A DNA stretch of 64,000 nt, from positions 124,001-188,000 of the forward strand of contig CAVPZG010000004.1 in NCBI GenBank assembly GCA_963710205.1. Reading direction: 5' to 3'. The translations under genes and the position numbers were made by a program. Shown in pieces: positions 43,962-51,967 of this stretch. The notes below the pieces were generated by a model, which saw only the letters and a program-made list of their open reading frames with translations, had not been told where the DNA came from and made no database searches. The DNA comes from Pacificimonas sp963710205. GTDB lineage: Bacteria > Pseudomonadota > Alphaproteobacteria > Sphingomonadales > Sphingomonadaceae. The number at the start of each line of letters is the position of its first letter. Position 1 is the first letter of the stretch.

Positions 43962-46925
43962 CTAGAAATTCGCCTTAAGCCCCAGCCGGTATGTCCGGCC
44001 AAGCGCGTTACCCACGAAGGGGTTGAAGCTGATCGGCAGGCGTGCGTCCGCCGGATCGGTGTCGAAGATGTTCGATACCGAGCCCTGCAGCTGCAGGTCG
44101 ATACTGGCGAGGCTGAAGTCATAGATCGCGTTCAGGTTATGCTGCGTGAACGATCCGCTGGTGCGGCCGAAATTGACGGGATTGCCGAGCGGATCGACAG
44201 CGCACGGATCGACGTCGATACAGCGGTCGTCGAAGACGCTGTCGATGTAGTTCATCGTGTAACGCAGGTTGAGGCCAGCCACGTTGTAGTTGACATAGGC
44301 GTTGATGCGCCATTCCGGCACGGCCTGCGGATCGCGGAAGTGATTGGCGAAGCCGACGGCGTCATAAGCCTCCTGCACGGTAACGCCCTGCAATTCGAAC
44401 GCATCGAACTCATATTCGCGGTTCCAGGTGGCATTGCCGCCGGCGGAGAAGGTGCCGGGGCCGAGATCGAACGTGTAGTCCAGCGCGAAGTCGATGCCTG
44501 AAATCTTCACGTCCGGCCCATTGACGATGTCGGTGCGAATACGGGCGATATCGATACCGTTGGTCGTGCCCTGAACACAGGTGTCGCCGGAAAAGGTGAC
44601 GAGATTGGCCAGCGGACTGGAGCAGTTGACCGGCAGCGCGCCCGACGTCTGGCCATTCGCGACTTCGGACGCGATGGCCTGCGCAGGTGTTGTCGTGATG
44701 CGGTCCTTGAAGTCGAAACTCCAGTAATCGACGCTGAAGGTGAAGCCGCTATGATTGAGGATCGCGCCGATATTATAGGTGAACGCGGTTTCCGGCTGCA
44801 GGTCGTTGGGATTTCCGAAAATATCGACCGATTTGAAGTTGCCGCCCGCCGCGTCGAGACCGGCGAGCGTGGTGACGCCGTTCGGCGTCACGTCACTGGC
44901 GAGCGGACCGCGGAAGGTGGTTCCGACAGAGCCGCGCAGGGTCAGCCATTCCAGCGGCTCGTAACGGAAGCTGCCCTTTGGATTGATGGTGGAACCAATG
45001 CTGCCGCCATAATCCTCGTAGCGGATCGCGCCGGATACCTCCAGATTGTCGAGAAGCGGGGCGTTCACCTCGGCAAAGACGGCATAGACCGACTGGTCGA
45101 GCTTCGTATCGCGGGTGCCGCCGAGGAAGATGAAGGGGCCGACGCCATCCGTCGAAGTGCCGACGCAACTGCGATCGCCCTCGATGAAGCACGGATTCTG
45201 GTCGAGGTCGGAGATCGCGTTGTTGGAGCGAAGCGTATATTCATTCTCGCGGTACTGCGCACCCACGGCGAAGGCGAGCGCTCCGCCGCCCAGTTCCAGC
45301 CCGGTTTCACCGGCAATGACCGCGTCCAGGATATATTGCTCCTCTGTCTGGAAGGAGCCGTTCTGCTGGATCAGGAAGTTCAGCAGGTCCTCGCTGTTCT
45401 CGTTCCCGGGAATATAGAGGGGATTGTCGAGATTCTGCGCGGGATTGCGCGGTCCGGCCGAGATGAAGGGATTGAAATAGCTGCACCCCCCTGCGCCCGG
45501 TGTTCCCGTCGCGGGATTGCAGTCGGCGCCGCCAAGACCGTTCAGCGCGTTCTGGAAGCGCGTGCCGACGATGTCAGGCACAGTGAACAGACGTTCGGAA
45601 CGCCAGTAGGTGGCATTGAGATTTGCCGTCAGCTTTTCGGAGACATCAAGCTCGAAACCTCCGGTCATGCGCCAGCCTTCATTCTTGGCGATACCGCGGC
45701 CCGACCCGCGTTCGGGATCGAGCGGATTGCCCAGCCAGCCGAGCGGGCGGTAGAACAGGTTGGTGACGGCGACCAGCGTCCCCGCCGTTCCGCCGGATTG
45801 CGGCAGGCCATTCTGGTCGAGGAAATCGGCCACGAACGGATTGTTCGGCGATGTCGTGAAGGCGCCCTGGAAGCCCGACCCCCTCGGACCTTGCGTCGGG
45901 GGGAAGGACGGCGAATAGTTCAGGCTTTCAAGATCGGTCTTCGCATAGAGCGCTTCGGCATGAAAACGCGTGCTGTCCGACAGATCCACATCGGCCTGGA
46001 TGAAGGCCTGATAGCGATCCTCGTCCTCGACGATGTTGTCGAACGGAATGAAGGAGAACCGGCAGATCGCGCCGGTCTGCGTGCCGCCGACGTCGGCGCA
46101 CCCCGCCTCGGGAACGACGCGCGTATCCAGACCTTCTGCGCCAAGATAGGTGACCGCGTAGAGGCCGGGCGTGGCAAGCGCGGAATAGGCCGACGGGTTT
46201 TCACCGAGGGACCGGATCGTGAAATCACGCTCCGTCGTGGCAAGTTCCGACCTGTGCTGCCAGCCGGCGCCCGCAAGGATGTTGAGGTCGCCAAACTGCC
46301 CGCCGTAGAGCGCACTGATGCGGTAATTGCCATCGGACCCGTCAATGAAGGTCCAGTCGCCCTGCAGCTCCAGCCCTTCGAAATTCTGCCGGGTGACAAA
46401 GTTCGCAACGCCAGCGATGGCATCGGAGCCATAGGTCGCGGCCGCGCCATCCTTCAGGATCTCGACCCGGTCGAGTGCGAAGAGGGGAATGAGATTGGTG
46501 TCGGAAAAGCCGTCACCCGGCGACTGGATGGTGCGCTTGCCGTTGAGGAGCACGAGCGTGCGCGTGAAGCCGAGCCCGCGCAGGTTGATCGAACCGGAAC
46601 CCTGGAAGCCCTGCGACGTGGTTGAGAACTGGTTCGTGTCGCCAAGCACGGCGCCGACCGACGGCAGCTCCTTGATGAACTCGAGCGGCGAGGTCGTCCC
46701 GGACTGGGCGAGATCTTCGGATGAAAACACATCGACGGGCAGTGCCGCGTCCTCGGGCGTGCCGCGAATGAAGGAGCCCGTGATGACGATCGTGTCGCGC
46801 TCGACGGCGTCCTCCACGCCCGCCTGTGCGGCTTCGTCCTGGGCAAGTGCGGGGCCTGCCATCGCAAATGTGGCGGCGGACATGAGCGCGGCGCGCGCGC
46901 AGCTGTGACGTAACACGGAAATCAT
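43962..46925 (-). CDS. large TonB-dependent outer-membrane receptor
   Basis: 987 residues. Signal peptide to about residue 28 (GPALAQ), a TonB-box region with RDTIVITGSFIRGTPED, plug with SINLRGLGFTRTLVLLNGKRT and VEILKDGAAATYGSDAIAGVANFVT, then a long barrel ending in GLKANF. The SFIRGTPED/NGKRT features are typical of the large receptors sphingomonads and xanthomonads use for carbohydrates and other organics rather than siderophores. It is divergent from the MFS transporter gene with a 238-bp shared promoter region, implying joint control. Confidence 0.94.
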   Translation of the reverse strand: MISVLRHSCARAALMSAATFAMAGPALAQDEAAQAGVEDAVERDTIVITGSFIRGTPEDAALPVDVFSSEDLAQSGTTSPLEFIKELPSVGAVLGDTNQFSTTSQGFQGSGSINLRGLGFTRTLVLLNGKRTIQSPGDGFSDTNLIPLFALDRVEILKDGAAATYGSDAIAGVANFVTRQNFEGLELQGDWTFIDGSDGNYRISALYGGQFGDLNILAGAGWQHRSELATTERDFTIRSLGENPSAYSALATPGLYAVTYLGAEGLDTRVVPEAGCADVGGTQTGAICRFSFIPFDNIVEDEDRYQAFIQADVDLSDSTRFHAEALYAKTDLESLNYSPSFPPTQGPRGSGFQGAFTTSPNNPFVADFLDQNGLPQSGGTAGTLVAVTNLFYRPLGWLGNPLDPERGSGRGIAKNEGWRMTGGFELDVSEKLTANLNATYWRSERLFTVPDIVGTRFQNALNGLGGADCNPATGTPGAGGCSYFNPFISAGPRNPAQNLDNPLYIPGNENSEDLLNFLIQQNGSFQTEEQYILDAVIAGETGLELGGGALAFAVGAQYRENEYTLRSNNAISDLDQNPCFIEGDRSCVGTSTDGVGPFIFLGGTRDTKLDQSVYAVFAEVNAPLLDNLEVSGAIRYEDYGGSIGSTINPKGSFRYEPLEWLTLRGSVGTTFRGPLASDVTPNGVTTLAGLDAAGGNFKSVDIFGNPNDLQPETAFTYNIGAILNHSGFTFSVDYWSFDFKDRITTTPAQAIASEVANGQTSGALPVNCSSPLANLVTFSGDTCVQGTTNGIDIARIRTDIVNGPDVKISGIDFALDYTFDLGPGTFSAGGNATWNREYEFDAFELQGVTVQEAYDAVGFANHFRDPQAVPEWRINAYVNYNVAGLNLRYTMNYIDSVFDDRCIDVDPCAVDPLGNPVNFGRTSGSFTQHNLNAIYDFSLASIDLQLQGSVSNIFDTDPADARLPISFNPFVGNALGRTYRLGLKANF

Positions 46926-47017
46926 GTGAATCCTCCCAAGTATTGCCGGTTCTGACGACCAGTCGGGAGGGAGTTAGCGACGTTTCGGCGCAGCTTGTCA
47001 AACTATGTGAATAGGTG

Positions 47018-47050
47018 GTTTGGACATTTCGCGTGCGGAATGTGGTAAAC
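47018..47050. promoter_or_regulatory. imperfect inverted repeat in the receptor/MFS divergent promoter
   Basis: GTTTGGACATT (47018-47028) faces AATGTGGTAAAC (47039-47050): GTTT-gg-ACATT against AATGT-ggt-AAAC with ten bases between. It lies in the 238-bp region separating the second TonB receptor from the MFS gene and could be an operator. No regulator gene is adjacent. Weak evidence. Confidence 0.3.
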
Positions 47051-47163
47051 CTGCAACAATGGTGCGGTGGCCTCGTCTTGGCCGCGCCTCTATCGTCCAG
47101 TTCCGGATCGGCTTCGCCAGTACGCGGCAAATATCCGGGTTTTGGTGTGCGGGGAGACATTAC

Positions 47164-48669
47164 ATGCGGGAACCTGCGGGACTTGGGCAAGGCCTGCAGG
47201 AGTCTGCGGCCATGGCGGTGCCGGGCATGAAGCCGGGGCCGGGTGTGCCGATCTGGACGAAGGTGGCCTACGGCTTCGGATCGGTCGCCTACGGCGTCAA
47301 AGACAACGGGTTCAAGTATTTCCTGCTGCTCTTCTACGCGCAGGTCATTGGCCTCGACGCGCGTCTGGTGTCCGTCGCGATCCTGATCGCGCTGATCTTC
47401 GATGCCTTCAGCGATCCCATCGTCGGTTACTGGTCGGACAATCTGCGCTCGCGCTGGGGGCGGCGGCATCCGTTCATGTACGCGGCCGCCGTTCCTGTCG
47501 CCGTCAGCTATTATTTCCTCTGGATTCCGCCCGCGGGCTGGGGACAGACGGAGCTGTTCTGGTATGTCGTCCTTCTGAGCGTCGTCGTCCGTACGCTCAT
47601 CACCTTCTACGAAACGCCAAGTGCGGCGCTGGCTCCGGAGCTTTCGGAAGATTATGACGAGCGGAACACGCTTCTCAGCTGGCGCTATTATTTCGGCTGG
47701 ACTGGCGGGAATGCGATTTCCGTCGTGACCTTCGCGCTGATCTTTCCGGCCTTCGTCACGGCAAGCGTTGTCAACGGCCAGTTCAACCGTGACGCCTATC
47801 AGACCTATGGCCTGATCTCCGCCCTGCTGATTTTTGCCGCGATCATCATTTCCGCCATGGGCACGCATCCCTACATCAAGAAGCTGAAAGCGCCTCCGCC
47901 CGCGCGGAAACTGACGGTGCGCAAGATATTCGCGGAAATCTTCGAGACCCTGTCCAGCCGGTCGTTCGTCGCGCTGTTCATCGCTGCGCTGCTGGGGTTC
48001 ATTGCGAGCGGGCTGACAGCGGGGCTCGCCTTCTATTTCGCCACCTATTTCTGGGGGTTTTCCTCGGCACAGATCGGCGTCATCACCTTTGGCGTGTTCA
48101 TCTCGGCGGTCCTCGGCTCATCGCTTGCGCCTGTCGTGGGCCGCAAATTCGGCAAGAAAAACGGCGCCATCGGTGTCGGACTGCTCGCCTTCCTGGGGGC
48201 GCCCCTGCCGATCGTCCTGCGACTGACGGACATATTGCCGGGGAACGAAAACCCCTTCATCTTCTGGTTCTACCTGGTCGCCAACACCATCGATGTCGGC
48301 CTCATCATCTGCTACCAGATCCTGGCGGCGTCGATGATCGCCGACCTGGTGGAAGAGGCGGAACTGAAAACCGGCCGCCGGTCAGAGGGGCTGTTCTTTG
48401 CCGCGTCCACCTTCATGCGGAAATGGGGCGAGGGCATGGGCATTGTCGTTGCGGGCTTCGTCCTCACCATTGTGGGACTTGCCACCGGCGCGGCGCAGGG
48501 CGAGGTATCGGAGCAGACGTTGTGGCGGCTGGGCGCGGTCTACGTGCCGACCGTCCTGACATTATGGCTGGTGATGATCGCCGTGATTTCGAACTATCGA
48601 CTGACACGCGAAGGTCATGAAGACAATCTGCGGCAGCTGTCCGCGAGGCAATCTGGAGAAACGACATGA
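47164..48669 (+). CDS. MFS transporter of the glycoside-pentoside-hexuronide:cation symporter type
   Basis: 501 residues from ATG 47164, preceded by GGGGAG. About twelve hydrophobic helices. Family features are KVAYGFGSVAYGVKDNGFKY in the first helix, DAFSDPIVGYWSDNLRSRWGRRHPFM in loop 2-3 (the GPH/MelB-like D-P-x-x-G-x-x-S-D motif), and YETPSAALAPELSEDYDERN. It likely imports the substrate brought in by the divergent TonB receptor across the inner membrane. Its stop overlaps the acyl-CoA dehydrogenase start (ATGA at 48666-48669). Confidence 0.9.
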   Translation: MREPAGLGQGLQESAAMAVPGMKPGPGVPIWTKVAYGFGSVAYGVKDNGFKYFLLLFYAQVIGLDARLVSVAILIALIFDAFSDPIVGYWSDNLRSRWGRRHPFMYAAAVPVAVSYYFLWIPPAGWGQTELFWYVVLLSVVVRTLITFYETPSAALAPELSEDYDERNTLLSWRYYFGWTGGNAISVVTFALIFPAFVTASVVNGQFNRDAYQTYGLISALLIFAAIIISAMGTHPYIKKLKAPPPARKLTVRKIFAEIFETLSSRSFVALFIAALLGFIASGLTAGLAFYFATYFWGFSSAQIGVITFGVFISAVLGSSLAPVVGRKFGKKNGAIGVGLLAFLGAPLPIVLRLTDILPGNENPFIFWFYLVANTIDVGLIICYQILAASMIADLVEEAELKTGRRSEGLFFAASTFMRKWGEGMGIVVAGFVLTIVGLATGAAQGEVSEQTLWRLGAVYVPTVLTLWLVMIAVISNYRLTREGHEDNLRQLSARQSGETT

Positions 48670-49955
48670 ACGATATGAGCAACGCCCCGAAACGTAGCGG
48701 CTTCGGCCTCGATCCGCGCGACGACCTGAACGACCTGCGCATGTCGGAGAAGGCGATCCCGCTGCTGGACAAGGTGAAGGCCTTTATCGACGAGGTGGTC
48801 GAACCCATGAGCGTCAAGTTCCACGAGCTGGGCGAGGGCCGCGCGGATCGCTGGAGCTATGCGCCGGGTCAGCTGGAGGCGCTGGAGGGCGCGAAGGCGG
48901 AGGCGAAGAAGCGCGGCCTTTGGAACTTCTTCCTGCCCGACGCCGAAACCGGCGAGGGCCTCTCGAACCTCGACTATGCCTATATCGCCGTGGAACTCGG
49001 CAAGAACAGCCTCGCCTCCGAGAGCATGAACTGCTCCGCGCCCGATACGGGCAACATGGAAGTGCTGGAGCGGGTCGGCACGACCGAACAGAAGGAAAAG
49101 TGGCTGAAGCCGCTGCTGGCGGGTGAAATCCGGTCCGCCTTTGCCATGACGGAGCCGGGCCTGCCGTCATCCGACGCCAAGAACGTCTCCATGTCGGCCA
49201 AGCTGGAGAACGGCGAATGGGTGATCAATGGCGAGAAATACTATATTTCCGGTGCTGGCGATCCGCGCTGCAAGATCATGATCACGATGGTGAAGACGTC
49301 CCCCGACGCGCCCGCGCACCTGCAGCAGTCGCAGATCCTCGTCCCCATGGACACCAAGGGCGTCGAGGTTCTTGGCCCCATGAATGTCTTTGGCAAGGAC
49401 GATGCGCCGCATGGCCATATGCACATCCGGTTCACCGATGTGCGCGTGCCCGAAGAGAATATTCTGATGGGAGAAGGCAAGGGCTTCGAAATCTCCCAGC
49501 TGCGTCTGGGGCCGGGCCGCATTCACCATTGCATGCGCGCCATCGGTCAGGCGGAAAAGGCGCTCGACCTGATGGTTCAGCGCGGCATGAACCGCGAGGC
49601 GTTCGGCAAGCCGATCATCAACCTCGGCAAGAATCTGGAAGTCGTCAGCCGCGCGCGCATCGATATCGAGGCCATGCGCCTGATGGTGCTGAAAGCGGCG
49701 AAGGCAATGGATGTGCTCGGTAACCGCGAAGCGCGCGTATGGATTTCGATGGCGAAGGCAATGGTGCCGGAGCGCGTCTGCGAGATTATCGACCAGGCCA
49801 TCCAGATGCACGGCGCAACGGGCGTGTCGCAGTGGACGCCGCTTGCCGACATGTACACGGGCCAGCGGACCCTGCGCCTGGCGGACGGCCCGGACGAAGT
49901 GCACCATATGGTTGTCGGCCGTGCCGAAGTCCGGAGCTACGGGTCGAACAGCTAG
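48666..49955 (+). CDS. acyl-CoA dehydrogenase family protein
   Basis: 429 residues. Full acyl-CoA dehydrogenase fold: the N-terminal helical domain; FAMTEPGLPSSDAKNVSM and NGEKYYISGAGDPRC in the middle beta domain with FAD contacts; RIHHCMRAIGQAEKALDLM, REAFGKPIINLGKNLE and QMHGATGVSQWTPLADMY in the C-terminal helical domain. The length and DDLNDLRMSEKAIP start resemble the ACAD10/11-like or phosphotransferase-linked group rather than short-chain forms. Coupled to the MFS gene by a 4-bp overlap. Confidence 0.93.
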   Translation: MNDMSNAPKRSGFGLDPRDDLNDLRMSEKAIPLLDKVKAFIDEVVEPMSVKFHELGEGRADRWSYAPGQLEALEGAKAEAKKRGLWNFFLPDAETGEGLSNLDYAYIAVELGKNSLASESMNCSAPDTGNMEVLERVGTTEQKEKWLKPLLAGEIRSAFAMTEPGLPSSDAKNVSMSAKLENGEWVINGEKYYISGAGDPRCKIMITMVKTSPDAPAHLQQSQILVPMDTKGVEVLGPMNVFGKDDAPHGHMHIRFTDVRVPEENILMGEGKGFEISQLRLGPGRIHHCMRAIGQAEKALDLMVQRGMNREAFGKPIINLGKNLEVVSRARIDIEAMRLMVLKAAKAMDVLGNREARVWISMAKAMVPERVCEIIDQAIQMHGATGVSQWTPLADMYTGQRTLRLADGPDEVHHMVVGRAEVRSYGSNS

Positions 49956-49968
49956 AAGCGGGACATAT

Positions 49969-50067
49969 TCGCCATTCCAGCGAAGGCCGGAGTCCACCCC
50001 CCCCCTGCGTTTCCCCCAGGATACGCCGTCAGGATGTGGACCCCGGCCCTTGCCGGAATCACGAATG
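49969..50067. repeat. REP-like imperfect inverted repeat
   Basis: A left half, CGCCATTCCAGCGAAGGCC GGAGTCCAC (49970-49997), faces a right half ending GTGGACCCCGGCCCTTGCC GGAATCACGAATG (50036-50067). The ATTCC-GCGAAGGCC-GGAxTCCA pattern resembles the dispersed extragenic palindromes of sphingomonad and rhizobial genomes. It lies between convergent genes, the usual place for such elements. That it is repeated elsewhere cannot be seen here. Confidence 0.5.
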
Positions 50068-50080
50068 CCTTTCGCGGGGT

Positions 50081-51205
50081 TTACCGCTGCGGCAGCACGA
50101 GATATTTTTCGCCGGTCGCCTTGCGCTGATAGGCCTGCGCCGTCTTTACATCCAGCATGTCCGCCAACGAGATTTCGCTGGTGTAATTTGACGCGAACGT
50201 CGTCGTCAGTTCATCGGCAACGCGCTTCCTGAGCCGCGCCGTGCCCTCGCTGCCCAGACGCTGCAGGAACGGCGGCAGCAGCCAGCCGCCGACGCCCCAG
50301 AACATGCCGTAATTGCGTGCGAGCACCGTCGGCGACATGTCGAGGCTGCCGTAGAGGTAAACCTGCTTGTGCGTGGTGACGCCGTAGACGCTATATTCCG
50401 TCGCGTTGCGGATGAGCGCCGCTTCCATCGCCGACAGGATATGCGAGGCGAGCTTGCCGCCGCCGGTCGCGTCGAACGCCAGCGTCGCGCCGGTTTCGGC
50501 AAGCGCATCGGTCAGGTCCGCCTTGAAGCTGTCCGTGGACGAATCGACGACATATTTCGCGCCGGCGTCCTTCAGGATCTTCGCCTGTTCGGGTTTCCTG
50601 ACAATGTTCACCAACTGCACACCGTCCGCCTGACAGATGCGGTTGAGCATCTGGCCCAGGTTGGACGCCGCCGCCGTGTGGACGAGCGCGCTGTGATTTT
50701 CCATCTTCATGGTTTCGACCATCGACAGCGCGGTCATTGGATTGACGAAGCTGGAGGCGCCTTCCTTCGCCGTATTGCCCTCGTTGAGCGGCAGGCAGGA
50801 CTGCGCGGGAACCTTCACATACTCGGAATACATCATGCCGCCCGTTGTGGCGACGACACGCCCCATCAGCGCCTGCGCCTCTTCGGACGACCCGGCCTCG
50901 ACCACGGTCCCCGCACCTTCGTTGCCGAGTGGCAGGCCCTTGTCGAGTCTGGCCTTGAAGCGGGACAGCACGGATTTATCGACAGGCGCGGACAGCATGG
51001 GGCGCCCTTCATGCGTGCCCGCCTTCGCCTGATCCACATCGGCGGGACCGAACATGACGCCGAGGTCGGACGGATTGATCGGCGCGGCCTCCACCTTCAC
51101 GACAACCTCGTGCGGCTTCAGTTCGCCGGTCTCGACCTCGTCCAGATACATGTCGAGCGAACCCGATGAATTGAGTTTCGATTTCATACGCAGGCCGGTC
51201 GGCAT
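50081..51205 (-). CDS. MDR-superfamily (zinc-type alcohol dehydrogenase-like) oxidoreductase
   Basis: 374 residues. The N-terminal GroES-like domain shows VEAAPINPSDLGVMFG and GNEGAGTVVEAGSSEEAQALMGRVVA; the Rossmann domain follows with VHTAAASNLGQMLNRICQADG (a quinone-oxidoreductase-like nucleotide site) and LAFDATGGGKLASHIL. The zinc-binding cysteines of classical alcohol dehydrogenases are missing, so an NADPH-dependent quinone or enone reductase activity is more likely. It is convergent with the acyl-CoA dehydrogenase gene. Role in the cluster unproven. Confidence 0.88.
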   Translation of the reverse strand: MPTGLRMKSKLNSSGSLDMYLDEVETGELKPHEVVVKVEAAPINPSDLGVMFGPADVDQAKAGTHEGRPMLSAPVDKSVLSRFKARLDKGLPLGNEGAGTVVEAGSSEEAQALMGRVVATTGGMMYSEYVKVPAQSCLPLNEGNTAKEGASSFVNPMTALSMVETMKMENHSALVHTAAASNLGQMLNRICQADGVQLVNIVRKPEQAKILKDAGAKYVVDSSTDSFKADLTDALAETGATLAFDATGGGKLASHILSAMEAALIRNATEYSVYGVTTHKQVYLYGSLDMSPTVLARNYGMFWGVGGWLLPPFLQRLGSEGTARLRKRVADELTTTFASNYTSEISLADMLDVKTAQAYQRKATGEKYLVLPQR

Positions 51206-51300
51206 GGCTGGTCTCCTGATTGTTGCGTTAAGGCCTGATGTAGGGATTGCCGCGGCGCTTGCTCAGCTATCGCTATCGGCGGGTCCGGCGAGATCCCGCC

Positions 51301-51867
51301 CTAGACTTCCTCGTCCGGGTAATCGTCCCAGTCGTCCATCGTTTTCAGGAAATCGCCGAGATCGATGAAATCATTCGCGGCCTTTTGCAGTTCGGACGAG
51401 ACCTGTGCGCGGGTGGAGGCGACCTCTACCCTGATGCCGCGGCGGCGGAGCTTTTCCGCGAGATAGTGGAAATCGGCGTCGCCCGTCACAATGATGACGG
51501 TGTCGGGCTTCACTTCCAGCGACATCTCGACGGCATCCATCGCCATCAGCACATCGACATTGGCGTTCAGCGTCTCTGGCCGCGATGGCGAGCCCTTGCC
51601 GTGGTGCATGATGGCGAGGAAACCGTTGAAGCGCAGGAAATCGCGGAAACGGATCTTGGCATCGTGCCGCGCCTGCCATTCGGGCGGCATGTCCTCGTAA
51701 CGCATGGCGGGCGGCATGCCGAGATACACCACCATTTCGACAAGCTCGCGGTCATTGCCCTCGTCGGCGAGATAGTCGGCGAGCGCGATATAGTCGGTTT
51801 TCTTGCGCGCCTGATACGCGGCGTGGGCGAAATTGGCTTCATCGACGAAGATCAGGATGCGTTTCAT
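51301..51867 (-). CDS. NYN-domain (LabA/DUF88-type) putative ribonuclease
   Basis: 188 residues from the ATG at 51867. The PIN-like NYN fold is shown by ILIFVDEANF at the N-terminus (first metal aspartate), NVDVLMAMDAVEMSL, and DTVIIVTGDADFHYLAEKLRRRGIRVEV, which carries the second acidic cluster. Such proteins cleave RNA or act in RNA metabolism. The tail is strongly acidic (DDWDDYPDEEV). A longer frame to 51939 exists, but the NYN domain starts at 51867. Confidence 0.85.
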   Translation of the reverse strand: MKRILIFVDEANFAHAAYQARKKTDYIALADYLADEGNDRELVEMVVYLGMPPAMRYEDMPPEWQARHDAKIRFRDFLRFNGFLAIMHHGKGSPSRPETLNANVDVLMAMDAVEMSLEVKPDTVIIVTGDADFHYLAEKLRRRGIRVEVASTRAQVSSELQKAANDFIDLGDFLKTMDDWDDYPDEEV

Positions 51868-51967
51868 GGCGTTATAGTCCTTGTGAAAAAGATATTGGGA
51901 ATAAGCCTGCGGGTTAGCGAATTTTCGAGGCGTCGTCATCCTGAACCTGCGCGGTCTGGTCCGGCGC

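Noticed and set aside
28752..51205. Catabolic region as an integrated genomic island
   Set aside because: No integrase, transposase, flanking direct repeat or tRNA junction is visible, and base composition looks like the rest by eye; horizontal origin remains possible but unsupported.
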